This document shows, piece by piece, positions 49,601 to 57,920 of a DNA stretch of 64,000 bases. The notes below the pieces were generated by a model. It was not told the DNA's origin, searched no databases, and saw nothing but the letters and a program-made list of their open reading frames with translations. The stretch lies in the NCBI GenBank assembly GCA_943362175.1, contig CALRIU020000013.1, positions 62,001 to 126,000 on the forward strand, read 5' to 3'. Within the stretch, counting starts at the first letter, position 1. The number at the start of each line of letters is the position of its first letter. Source of the stretch: UBA4416 sp943362175 (GTDB lineage Bacteria; Bacteroidota; Bacteroidia; B-17B0; Aurantibacillaceae). Made by a program: the position numbers and the translations under genes.

Positions 49601-50018
49601 CGACATGTTCATGATTTTCCTTAAATATGCTATGTAAAACTTCATGCCTGCCCGTTACAGCTTCAAATGCTTTTTCAAAGGCCGTGAGGGAAAACGCGCC
49701 ACGGATCTCATACGCTACGGACATGTTATAGGCCAGGTTGGCATCTTCAAACTGGCTTAAAACCCACAGCCGCCGTTGTTTGGAAGACACCGGATAGGAA
49801 AGCGCCTGTCGTACATTGGGGATGAATGAAGAGGTCTGATCTTTTACAGGCTGGTGTGCGTGGGTTTTTAAATAGGAGACAATCAGGTCCTTTTTCTCTT
49901 TTATTTCCTCCAGCAGGGCTGCATCGATTTTACCCGAACCGGTGAACAGTTTTAATTTACCGTCGACCAGGTCTAGCACAACATGATTGTCATTTATTTT
50001 TTTCAATAATTCGATCAT
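46629..50018 (-). CDS. NRPS single module: C-A(Val)-T
   Basis: 1129 residues. The N-terminal 50 residues (MIELLKKINDNHVVLDLVDG and onward) form a TubC-like docking domain. C (72-500) has HHIICDGWS with the first His at 204. A (525-1015) gives the code DAFWLGGTF, a well-known Val code. T (about 1040-1110) carries Ser1059 in DMGINSIK, where the second Gly of the usual GGxS is Ile. The C-terminal tail after the carrier runs on for about 30 residues and leads to the KS-AT-ACP protein. The start codon overlaps the stop of the preceding gene in an ATGA arrangement, so translation is coupled. The C domain would take a chain ending in glycerate from the FkbH module of the previous protein and join it to Val. 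Confidence 0.96.
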   Translation of the reverse strand: MIELLKKINDNHVVLDLVDGKLKLFTGSGKIDAALLEEIKEKKDLIVSYLKTHAHQPVKDQTSSFIPNVRQALSYPVSSKQRRLWVLSQFEDANLAYNMSVAYEIRGAFSLTAFEKAFEAVTGRHEVLHSIFKENHEHVVEQVIAPAQEPGMAYHDVSSCSEEEVQQHIREEIAKAFDVSEGPLYRLSVMKRSEERHILVLVIHHIICDGWSMEVLIKDLLSLYIAYRNGTDSTLKPLRIQYKDYAAWEQEQMQHADFKSHESYWLQQFAGELPVLSLKGDYPRPAIKTYHGGLVKLAVPPETLAGLRNFVQAEGGTLFMGLLAVVNTLFYRYTGQTDQIIGSPIAGRNHVDLEDQVGFYVNTLALRTRFKAGSSFRDLFGIVKTLTLEAYTHQIYPFDELIDSLELTKDISRSVLFDVMLTLRSNNFSHAIAEKLPGDTEIVLSESHKTSSKFDFTFEFIESGNDLLFQIEYNSDIYRQETVEKAGRHFLQLMDAALAEPDKMLDKLPYLGKEETAQLLYGFNDTAAPYPGGKTIAALFEEQVEQSPDKIALLFEEKEYTYASLNGLANRFSRYLQNGFALQAHDLIGILLDRSDRLILSVLSILKSGCVYVPIDPQAPESRIDYMKRDGGLKVVIDEALLSRFFEVQQNYSEENEPHAISSDAPAYVLYTSGSTGQPKGVMVSHKNVIRLVKADNYAKLKGDEVILSTGAISFDATTFEYWGALLNGGTLVLCRQEQLLDPELLTKEIDKRQVNTMWFTAGWLNQLVDTHPGVFAKLRLLLTGGDVISPVHIQKLKQEYPGLRIINGYGPTENTTFSACYPVEQPMPSIPIGKPVSNSSVYIFDDYGQLVPVGIIGELFLGGDGVAIGYLNNPGTTFEKFIDNPYKKNERLYKSGDMGRWLPDGNIEFFGRRDGQVKIRGYRVELGEIKSVLQDMPGINEALVLYTGQKDRDKQLIAYLVAGKEPSTIEIKEFLSARLPLYMHPDCYIRVPEFPLTANGKIDYKALPEPSEDSMPAGTEHVKPINKIEEEILQIILTLLSKESISVQDNFFDMGINSIKMIRLSKQLNQHFGRTDQVVTLFRFPTIRKMAEYMTASVPVDILDEEKIEDSMNIFQNTILDFNKLQNE

Positions 50019-53000
50019 AACTCTATCTCAATTAATCCTTCCGTCGTCTTGTTTTCATTATTGTAGTGCTTCATAAAATCGATCTGAACGGCAAGGTTCT
50101 CCAGCACTGAGTTTTTGAAGAACAGATCAAGGCTGATGAAGGTGTTGAAGTGCCTGTTTATCCTCGACAGAATTTTAGTTGCTTTAATGCTATCTCCGCC
50201 TAAGAGGAAAAAATCATCCTGCCTGCCAATTGTTTCTTCATTCAAAAGCTCCTTCCACAAATTACCGATATATACCTCTGTATCTGTTGAAAGGGCGGCA
50301 TAAGGCATCCTGACCTGACTGGTCCTGACATTCCGTTTTGCCGCCTCTGCCGCCTGCTCATAAACATGCTCGAGCGAGCCTTTTGCAGAGGCCATTTCCT
50401 TTAAAAATAGCTCGTAACTACGGGTGTTGGTGTTTCTTTTATCATCAGTACCCTCTGCTTTCAGCTCCTGCTGAGGCCTGTTATTGCTTTCGGTATGCCA
50501 CTCCATCTCCTCAGGATTTATATTCTGCAGGGTCGAGCTGTTCAGGATGTCAGATCCGTCCAGCGCTTTCACTTTCGCTACAAAATCTTCGGCGGGCTGG
50601 TTGCGCGGGCTTTTTGTAAAAAGGATCCTGACCTTTGTGATATTCCTCTGTTGTGCTTCCGCTCCTGCTTTTCTAAGCATCTCATACTCTACTCCTCTAC
50701 CCATCGCCCTGCAGCTTAGCAACAGGCCCTCAATGGTGAGCTCATCGCCGATAGCAAGGAACAGAACGCCTACAAGCCCGTAATCACCAAAGCGGTCTGA
50801 TACGTTTACCGTATAAATCTTATGACCGGGAGTTGTATTGTATGCATGAACTTCGTCTGCCGAACGTATTTTTTTGTTGGTATTGAACTGATTGGTCCGT
50901 TGCGTGAGCTGAGCCACCCTTTCCACATGTTCAGGCGCCAGCTCACGGATATCTATGACGACTTTCAGCTGTTCCATGAATTTAGTATAGCTTTTTATGC
51001 CTTTCATTTCCCTGCTGCGCTGTGCATTTTCTTTATACATCTGCGTCCTGTTGGCATCTTCCTGGGTGGTATGCATATTGCCGAAGCACCAGAGATTTGA
51101 AATGAAATCGGCATGCTCGCGGGCATTTTCAGGTATTTCCAGGACTAAAACATCCGGACAGTTTTCCCTTACTTCCGCGCACTCTACCTGGCTATCATCC
51201 AAAAATACAAAGCTGTCCGTGGAAAGGTTCAGCTCTTCTGCAATCCCTCGGATATTTTCGGATTTTCTCTCCCAGTTTATTTTATAGCTTACGAAATCTT
51301 CCAGGGAAAGCGGCATTTCTTTGTTCTGAAAAAAGTCCAGGACTTCCTGTTCATTATTTTTGCTGCAGATAGCCAACAGGAAGCCTTTATTTTTCAGCGC
51401 TTTTAATTGCTGCTGAAACAACACATGCTCGTGTTTCAGTATTACTCCGGCTTCGCCATCCTCACCTAATACGCCCGACCATAAGGTATTATCACAATCC
51501 ACCACAATAACCTTAGGCCTTATCTCCGACCGGTGCATATAGTAGTGCTTCATCAGATGAATACCAAGACTTGTATACATTTGATCGGTATAGGGAATCC
51601 CGGACAGGTCGTCGGAAACAGCATCATACATATCCGCAACAGCGTATCTTGAATCCAGCTCTCCGGCATGAAGCACCGTGGTGTTTTTCAATTTATCCCG
51701 GATTTCACGCGTAAAGGCTGAGCTCAGGTCAGTGACCAGCTCTGTCATCTGAAGATCCTCTTTCCCGGGAATTTCAGGGCAGAGAACAATCATATTCCGG
51801 CCTGTAGCGGAATGCGTGTTGTTAAGCAGTCCTGAAAGGAGGAACTCTTTAAACTCACAGAGGCTCGCTTTTTTACGCTCAAAATCCAGGTCCTTAGCCT
51901 GATACCTGTAAGCGTCCTGCCACCTGATAAACAATACATTAAACAGCCCCTGGCCGGAATAGAAGCTGCTGTTGGGATTCGTAATGTTTTGAACCACCTG
52001 GTTATAAGGGGCGAAGTGAATGTGCGGATGATCGGGAAGCTTATTGCCCAGAAGCCTTAACGTCGGCTCAATGGGCTCAGCAACAAATGTTGAGTTCAGA
52101 TATATCGCTCCACGTTTATACATCTGAAGACCGTCACAAACATCAGCAACCGTTTTATGCAGATTTCCAGAAAGGGCTCCTGCCAGGCATTTCAGGTCAT
52201 TCAGCATCGAATGGATCCTGGTTGAAGAATAAAGATCAGTATTATACTCAAGATCAAGCTTCAGCTCATTATTGACTTCTCTGAAATAGAATGATAAATC
52301 AAACTTGCTGGTCACAATTTCTCCGCTGCCATATTCGGAGATCGTCAAGCCTTCCGGCATGTCATCCGATTTCCCGTTCATGGAGGAGCCTGCATTTTGA
52401 AGCACCACCAACACGTCATAAAGGGCATTTCTGCTTAAATCCCTTTTTAAATGAAGGTCTTTTACCAGTTCGTCAAAAGGGAAGGACTGATGAGCGTAGG
52501 CCTCCCAGACGGTCTGTTTTACTTCCTCCAGCATGTTGCCGATCGTCATGCCTGTATTGAATCGGGTTCTTAACGCCAGGGTATTCACATAAAACCCTAC
52601 CTGATTCTCCAGCTCCTCGCTATCTCTTCCGGCAATCGGCGAGCCGACAATCAGATCCGCCTGATCCGTATACCTGTACAACAGCATCTTCACCAGCCCC
52701 ACCAAAGCGGCAAACAAGGTCATTTCTTTTGATTTGGCAAGATCTTTCAGCAAGCCCGATTCCTTCCCGTTAAACTGGATCCCGGCTACTGCTCCGGCAT
52801 ATGTTTTTTCGGCCGGGCGGCTTTTTTCGGTTGGCATATCGAGTACCGGAATTTCTCCTGAAAACTTCTCAAGCCAGTAATTCCGGTGTTCTTCATAGCT
52901 TTTGCTCTGCACCAGATTCAATTGCCAGGCGGTATAATCCTTATACTGAATAGTCAAAACAGGCAACTCACTAGTCGCGTTTCGCTTGAGTGAATTGTAG

Positions 53001-56000
53001 TACTGAAATAATTCCCGTTTCAAAATCCCCATGGACCAACCATCTCCGGCTATATGATGAATCACATACAACATCACATATTTATTTTCCGCTATGTGAA
53101 ACACCGTGCCCCTGATCATCAGATCATGCTGCAGGTCGAAGGTTTCTTCCAGGCTTGATTGAATATGGTGCTGCAAGTCCTCCACCGTGAGGTTCCTGTA
53201 ATCCATTATTTTAAGACTGAATTCCGCTTCTGAAACAGGGATGACCACTTGCTTTATCTCTCCCTCGCTATTTGACCGGTATACCGTCCGGAGTATTTCA
53301 TGCCGGTCAATTATTTTTTGAAAGGCGCTTTCCAATACCTTATGGTCTAAATCTCCACCGATGATATAAATACCGGGCATGTTATAGGCCTGGTTTCCTC
53401 CTTTGAACTGGCTCAAAAGCCATATCCGTTTTTGCGCGGAAGAAAGGTCATAAGAATCGGCTGTGGCTATTTGCGGGATCGTCACTCCTATTTCCGGTGC
53501 TGTATAGCCAAGCCTGTAAGCCATGTCCTTTGTCATTGAACTCAGCTTATACATCCCTTTTTCCCGCCAGCGGTCGATGGAATCTGTATCGATCTTCTGG
53601 TGCTGTGTCAGGAATTTTACATCCCCGATCATTTTTGATTCTTTATGAATCCCATCCACCATTTTCACCTTCTTATCGCCGTAGACGTCTATCATTTTAT
53701 CCTGGTACACAACTCCAATGCGATGGCACAGTTGCCTGACCGTTGCCTCCGGAGCTTTCACCAGGGATTCATAATTTACCTGAATGTACTGCTCCGGCCT
53801 CAGGCCATTTTTGAAGTTCAGGATATTGTCGTGGCAGTTGAGCCATTCCAACTCCCCGGTTTCCAGGGCATTGAATGGTGTCTTATACCTGTATATCTGA
53901 TCCATTTTTGCTTCCATGTAGGACAGCAGGGTCGATTGGGGATTCCGGACCAGGTGAATGAAAACCGCATCCGGGCACTGCCTTTGTATTGCCTGTAAAA
54001 AACTCAGCGAATAGGCATAGGAAGGCGTTTTATCCACTAAGATCCTGCCCTTCAGCTTCCCCTGAATCCATTGATACACCTCATACGTCAGCTGCCGGTC
54101 CCTTTCCTTATCTGAAACGATGCTCTTTGCTTCCTCTACCGCGATCCCTTCCAGCTCCATAATGGTTCTGGTCAGTCCTTCTTTCAGAAATTCAAATTTC
54201 CCCGACAACCTTGTCTTTCTGTCCGACATCGTCTCAAAACCGGCAAGCTCCAGCTCAGGCGGAGAAAACAGCTGATCGTTGCCTGCCAGAATAACCCTTA
54301 ACAAGGTAGAGCCCGATCTTGGAGGAGCCAGGATAAAAACCGCCTTTTCTAATTTCCCTTCAGGCTGCTTACTGTTCACCGGCTCAATAGAGCTCCTGAA
54401 CGTTTCCAATTCTGCATGGCCAATTTCCTTAAAGCTGCTTAAGGCATTTTTAGCAGCGATGTATTGAGCAAACAGCTCAGGTGTAGGATACTCGAAAAGA
54501 GTAGCGAGCTGAAAGATCTCATCAAATACTTTTTGAAGCTTATTAATGATTTTAATGGCAATGATACTATCGCCGCCGATCTCAAAGAGGTTATCTTTTA
54601 TGCTTAAGGTGTTTTCCGGGATATTTAACACCTCGCACCAGGCCTTAACTATCTTTTCTTCGGTATTGTTCGTTGCAGCATAATGTCCGCTTTCCTTTTT
54701 CAGTACTCCTTCCGAAGGATCCGGCAGCGCGTTTTTGTCTATCTTCCCGTTCACCGTCAATGGAAACTCATCCAGGCTTATAAAGTAGGAAGGCAGCATA
54801 TAGGACGGCAGGCTTTGCTTTAAAAAATCCTTCAGCTCATCCGCTTCCACTGTTTCATTACAGATAATATAGGCTACAAGCTGTTTATCTTCTTCATTTA
54901 TCGTTCGTGCAATCACAATGGCCGATTCTATAAACTCATGCTTCAGCAAGGTATTTTCGATTTCGCCCAGTTCAATTCTGTATCCTCTTATTTTAACCTG
55001 GTTGTCGAGCCTGCCAAGGTATTCCATTTCCCCGTTTTCAAGAAGGATTACCTGATCCCCGGTTCTGTATAACCTCTCGCCTTGTTTAAACGGATGATCG
55101 ATAAACCGTTCTTTGGTGAGCTTTTCACGGTTCAGGTAGCCCCTGGCCACACCGGCTCCGCCAACAAAAAGCTCGCCCGGAACGCCGTACGGCACAAGCG
55201 TGTTGTTATTCATCACATAACAGCTGAGCGTAGGAATCGGTACACCTATATTGCTGGTGCCTTTCCGGATCTCTGTGTGAGTAATTTCCTTGTAGGTAAC
55301 ATGCACGGTGGTTTCGGTAATGCCATACATGTTGATCAGTTTCATAGCAGGGAAAGTAGCATGCCAACGCTCCAATACAGCGGGCTTGAGCATTTCACCG
55401 CCAAATATGATATACCTGAGCTTAAACCCGGAGATCTTATTTTCCCAAACTTCATGCTGCAGGTTATTAAAGGCTGTCGGGGTTTGGTTCAAGACCGTTA
55501 CCTGGTGGTTTATCACTAAGTTCAGGTATTCTTTCGGCTCCCTGGCTATATGATCCGGTACAATGACCAATTTCCCTCCGAAAAGTAAGGCGCCAAAAAT
55601 CTCCCATACCGAAAAATCGAAGCAATGCGAATGAAACATGGTCCATACGTCTTTTTCATTAAAGTGAAACAGGTCCTCCTCGTTCTTAAACAGCCTCACG
55701 ACATTCTGATGCTCCACCATGACTCCTTTAGGATAGCCTGTTGTTCCGGATGTATAAATAATATAGGCGAGCTGACCGGATGCTATAAGCACATTCAGAT
55801 TGGTATCTGCATACTCATTCCGTTTTTCAAAAAAGGCGCTGTAATCAGCATCGTCCACCATGATCCTGGGCTGGCTATCTTTCACGATGTACTTAATCCG
55901 GTCTTCCGGATAATTTTTATCTACCGGAATATAGCAGGCACCGCATTTCAGGATACCCAAAAGAGCAACCATCATCCTGTTACTTTTTTCCAGCATCAAT

Positions 56001-57913
56001 CCTACCTTATCGCCTGAATCGACATGGTAAGTATGTTGCAAGTACCGGGCAAACTGGTTCGCTAGCCGGTTCAGCTCCTCATAAGAAAGCGTGTCGCCCT
56101 CAAAAACAAGGGCTTTATGGGTTGGTGTCGATAACACCTGCGCTTCAAATAAGTGTACAACGGAGCTGCCTTCTGGATAGGCCACGGCGGTTCTATCCAG
56201 GCGTGACACGAGTTGCTGCTGCTCATCGGGCGATAAAATATCAAGATGAGCAATCGCTTGCCCGGCGTCTGCCGAAACATGTGTCATCATCTGAACAAGA
56301 TGCCCTGCAAAGCGTTCCATGGATACTGCATCAAACAGATCTGTATTGTATAGAAAGGTCAGGCTGACAGAACCGTTAGTTTCAAACACTTTACAGATGA
56401 TGTCGAACTTACTGGTCAGGTACTCGGCCTCTTTGTAGTTACTTACCTGAAGCTCATGCCCTTTATTTTTGTTTTCCTCCTCTGTTTTTGTGCTGGTAAA
56501 CATCACCAGCATATCAAATAAAGGACTGCGACTCAGATCCCGCTTCAGTGCCAACTCTTCAACCAGGGAGTCGAAAGGATAGCTATCGTGCTCAAAAGCA
56601 TCAAGGGTTACTTTTTTAACGTGTTCAAACAACCCTTTAAATGTAATGGCTTCATCAAAATCAAACTTCAACGCGATGGTATTGACATAAAAACCAATCT
56701 GATTTTCCAGCTCTGCATGATTTCTGCCGGAAACGGGGCTTCCAAGCACCAACCTGTTTTGACCGGTATAACGGTAAAGCATGGCTGTTACCAGGCTCAA
56801 CATGCCTATAAACAAGGTGCCTTTTTCTTTGTAGACCAGCCGGTTAAATCCTTTGGTGATTTCATCGTCAATCGCCAGGTGGATTTCTGCCCCGTTATAT
56901 GTTTTAAGCTTCGGGCGGGGTTTGCTGAAAGGAAGCTCCAGGGCCGGAACCCTTGTTTTAAATTGGTTTAACCAGTACGCCCTGTGAGGCGCTGCTTTAT
57001 CTCCCGCCAGTAATGCCTGTTGGTACACGGCATAGTCTTTATATTGAATCCGCAATCCAGGCAATACAGCATCGTTGTTGTAGAGGGCCAGCAGTTCACT
57101 GATCATGATGTTCAGGGACCAGGCATCACAAATGATATGATGAATGACAATTGTAAAGACGGATGCGGTGTCGTTGAGTCTGAAAAGAGCGGCACAGAAG
57201 AGCGGCCCTTCCTCAAAATGAAACTTCCTGCCGGCTATTTGCCTCAGGTGCTGCCGGAGGCTTTCCTTTTGATCCGTTTCCCGGGAGAGGTCTGTTTGCT
57301 CTATTTCAAAGCTGATGTCCCCGGCTGCCTGAATGTACTGGTACACATGCCCATCCTCATTTTCCTTAAATACAGTGCGCAGGATTTCATGCCGCTCTAT
57401 TAACCGTGTAAAACAATTTTCCAGTCTTTCAAGATCGATGCTTCCTTTAAACTCATACACTTCCGGAACGTTATAGGCTACCGATCCACCTTCAAACCTG
57501 CTTAATATCCATAAACTTTTTTGGGCGGAAGATAAGGGGTAATCATCTCTCAGACCGGCAGGAATGAGCTCAGGCTCGCCCCCGTTTCTGTTGATGATGT
57601 GTGCCGAAGGGGAAAGGCTGCTATTTCCGTTTATGGGAGCTGTGATGTTCAGCTTTTCCAGATCAATATCTCCATTGGCGTTATAGGGGATCTGCTCTGT
57701 ATAAATTAAACGGAGATCGCCCTGGTAATGGTGTGTCAAGCCGGAAAGATAAGATGCGGCTTTGTCTTTAAAGTCCTCTTCCTTACCTTCCACAATCACA
57801 TAAATCTGATTGCCCGGGCCACTAACGATCTCAAAGCCTAACTGGTGAGCCAGGAGCTTTCTTTTCGCAACCGACAAGCCTGAAATTTTCTCTAATAAGT
57901 CCATATTACTCAA
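50015..57913 (-). CDS. Unusual NRPS: [A_sub stub]-C-A(Thr)-T-sulfotransferase-C-FkbH-T
   Basis: 2632 residues. Residues 30-90 align with the C-terminal subdomain of A domains, but the A10 Lys is replaced (NANGDID). C (123-560) has HHIICDAWS. A (585-1070) gives DFWNIGMVH, the Thr code. T carries Ser1116 (GGDSI). Residues 1188-1470 are a PAPS-dependent sulfotransferase domain, with PPRSGSTLLR at 1197-1206 as the 5'-phosphosulfate loop and LVRNPQS at 1321-1327 as the 3'-phosphate site. C (1487-1925) has HHIAGDGWS. Residues 1935-2450 are FkbH-like, with the HAD nucleophile motif DCDNTLW at 2139-2145. T carries Ser2575 (GGDSI). FkbH enzymes take 1,3-bisphosphoglycerate and load glycerate onto a carrier; here FkbH replaces the A domain. 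Likely outcome: Thr added and perhaps sulfated, then glycerate added, possibly through an ester. Order of events is inferred. Confidence 0.94.
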   Translation of the reverse strand: MSNMDLLEKISGLSVAKRKLLAHQLGFEIVSGPGNQIYVIVEGKEEDFKDKAASYLSGLTHHYQGDLRLIYTEQIPYNANGDIDLEKLNITAPINGNSSLSPSAHIINRNGGEPELIPAGLRDDYPLSSAQKSLWILSRFEGGSVAYNVPEVYEFKGSIDLERLENCFTRLIERHEILRTVFKENEDGHVYQYIQAAGDISFEIEQTDLSRETDQKESLRQHLRQIAGRKFHFEEGPLFCAALFRLNDTASVFTIVIHHIICDAWSLNIMISELLALYNNDAVLPGLRIQYKDYAVYQQALLAGDKAAPHRAYWLNQFKTRVPALELPFSKPRPKLKTYNGAEIHLAIDDEITKGFNRLVYKEKGTLFIGMLSLVTAMLYRYTGQNRLVLGSPVSGRNHAELENQIGFYVNTIALKFDFDEAITFKGLFEHVKKVTLDAFEHDSYPFDSLVEELALKRDLSRSPLFDMLVMFTSTKTEEENKNKGHELQVSNYKEAEYLTSKFDIICKVFETNGSVSLTFLYNTDLFDAVSMERFAGHLVQMMTHVSADAGQAIAHLDILSPDEQQQLVSRLDRTAVAYPEGSSVVHLFEAQVLSTPTHKALVFEGDTLSYEELNRLANQFARYLQHTYHVDSGDKVGLMLEKSNRMMVALLGILKCGACYIPVDKNYPEDRIKYIVKDSQPRIMVDDADYSAFFEKRNEYADTNLNVLIASGQLAYIIYTSGTTGYPKGVMVEHQNVVRLFKNEEDLFHFNEKDVWTMFHSHCFDFSVWEIFGALLFGGKLVIVPDHIAREPKEYLNLVINHQVTVLNQTPTAFNNLQHEVWENKISGFKLRYIIFGGEMLKPAVLERWHATFPAMKLINMYGITETTVHVTYKEITHTEIRKGTSNIGVPIPTLSCYVMNNNTLVPYGVPGELFVGGAGVARGYLNREKLTKERFIDHPFKQGERLYRTGDQVILLENGEMEYLGRLDNQVKIRGYRIELGEIENTLLKHEFIESAIVIARTINEEDKQLVAYIICNETVEADELKDFLKQSLPSYMLPSYFISLDEFPLTVNGKIDKNALPDPSEGVLKKESGHYAATNNTEEKIVKAWCEVLNIPENTLSIKDNLFEIGGDSIIAIKIINKLQKVFDEIFQLATLFEYPTPELFAQYIAAKNALSSFKEIGHAELETFRSSIEPVNSKQPEGKLEKAVFILAPPRSGSTLLRVILAGNDQLFSPPELELAGFETMSDRKTRLSGKFEFLKEGLTRTIMELEGIAVEEAKSIVSDKERDRQLTYEVYQWIQGKLKGRILVDKTPSYAYSLSFLQAIQRQCPDAVFIHLVRNPQSTLLSYMEAKMDQIYRYKTPFNALETGELEWLNCHDNILNFKNGLRPEQYIQVNYESLVKAPEATVRQLCHRIGVVYQDKMIDVYGDKKVKMVDGIHKESKMIGDVKFLTQHQKIDTDSIDRWREKGMYKLSSMTKDMAYRLGYTAPEIGVTIPQIATADSYDLSSAQKRIWLLSQFKGGNQAYNMPGIYIIGGDLDHKVLESAFQKIIDRHEILRTVYRSNSEGEIKQVVIPVSEAEFSLKIMDYRNLTVEDLQHHIQSSLEETFDLQHDLMIRGTVFHIAENKYVMLYVIHHIAGDGWSMGILKRELFQYYNSLKRNATSELPVLTIQYKDYTAWQLNLVQSKSYEEHRNYWLEKFSGEIPVLDMPTEKSRPAEKTYAGAVAGIQFNGKESGLLKDLAKSKEMTLFAALVGLVKMLLYRYTDQADLIVGSPIAGRDSEELENQVGFYVNTLALRTRFNTGMTIGNMLEEVKQTVWEAYAHQSFPFDELVKDLHLKRDLSRNALYDVLVVLQNAGSSMNGKSDDMPEGLTISEYGSGEIVTSKFDLSFYFREVNNELKLDLEYNTDLYSSTRIHSMLNDLKCLAGALSGNLHKTVADVCDGLQMYKRGAIYLNSTFVAEPIEPTLRLLGNKLPDHPHIHFAPYNQVVQNITNPNSSFYSGQGLFNVLFIRWQDAYRYQAKDLDFERKKASLCEFKEFLLSGLLNNTHSATGRNMIVLCPEIPGKEDLQMTELVTDLSSAFTREIRDKLKNTTVLHAGELDSRYAVADMYDAVSDDLSGIPYTDQMYTSLGIHLMKHYYMHRSEIRPKVIVVDCDNTLWSGVLGEDGEAGVILKHEHVLFQQQLKALKNKGFLLAICSKNNEQEVLDFFQNKEMPLSLEDFVSYKINWERKSENIRGIAEELNLSTDSFVFLDDSQVECAEVRENCPDVLVLEIPENAREHADFISNLWCFGNMHTTQEDANRTQMYKENAQRSREMKGIKSYTKFMEQLKVVIDIRELAPEHVERVAQLTQRTNQFNTNKKIRSADEVHAYNTTPGHKIYTVNVSDRFGDYGLVGVLFLAIGDELTIEGLLLSCRAMGRGVEYEMLRKAGAEAQQRNITKVRILFTKSPRNQPAEDFVAKVKALDGSDILNSSTLQNINPEEMEWHTESNNRPQQELKAEGTDDKRNTNTRSYELFLKEMASAKGSLEHVYEQAAEAAKRNVRTSQVRMPYAALSTDTEVYIGNLWKELLNEETIGRQDDFFLLGGDSIKATKILSRINRHFNTFISLDLFFKNSVLENLAVQIDFMKHYNNENKTTEGLIEIEL

Positions 57914-57920
57914 ATCAATT

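Noticed and set aside
53504..54352. Monobactam-type N-sulfonation leading to a beta-lactam, as in sulfazecin, known also from Flexibacter-like bacteria
   Set aside because: The sulfotransferase sits in mid-chain on a Thr module followed by further C, FkbH and T domains; there is no diaminopropionate code and no adjacent TE for ring closure.
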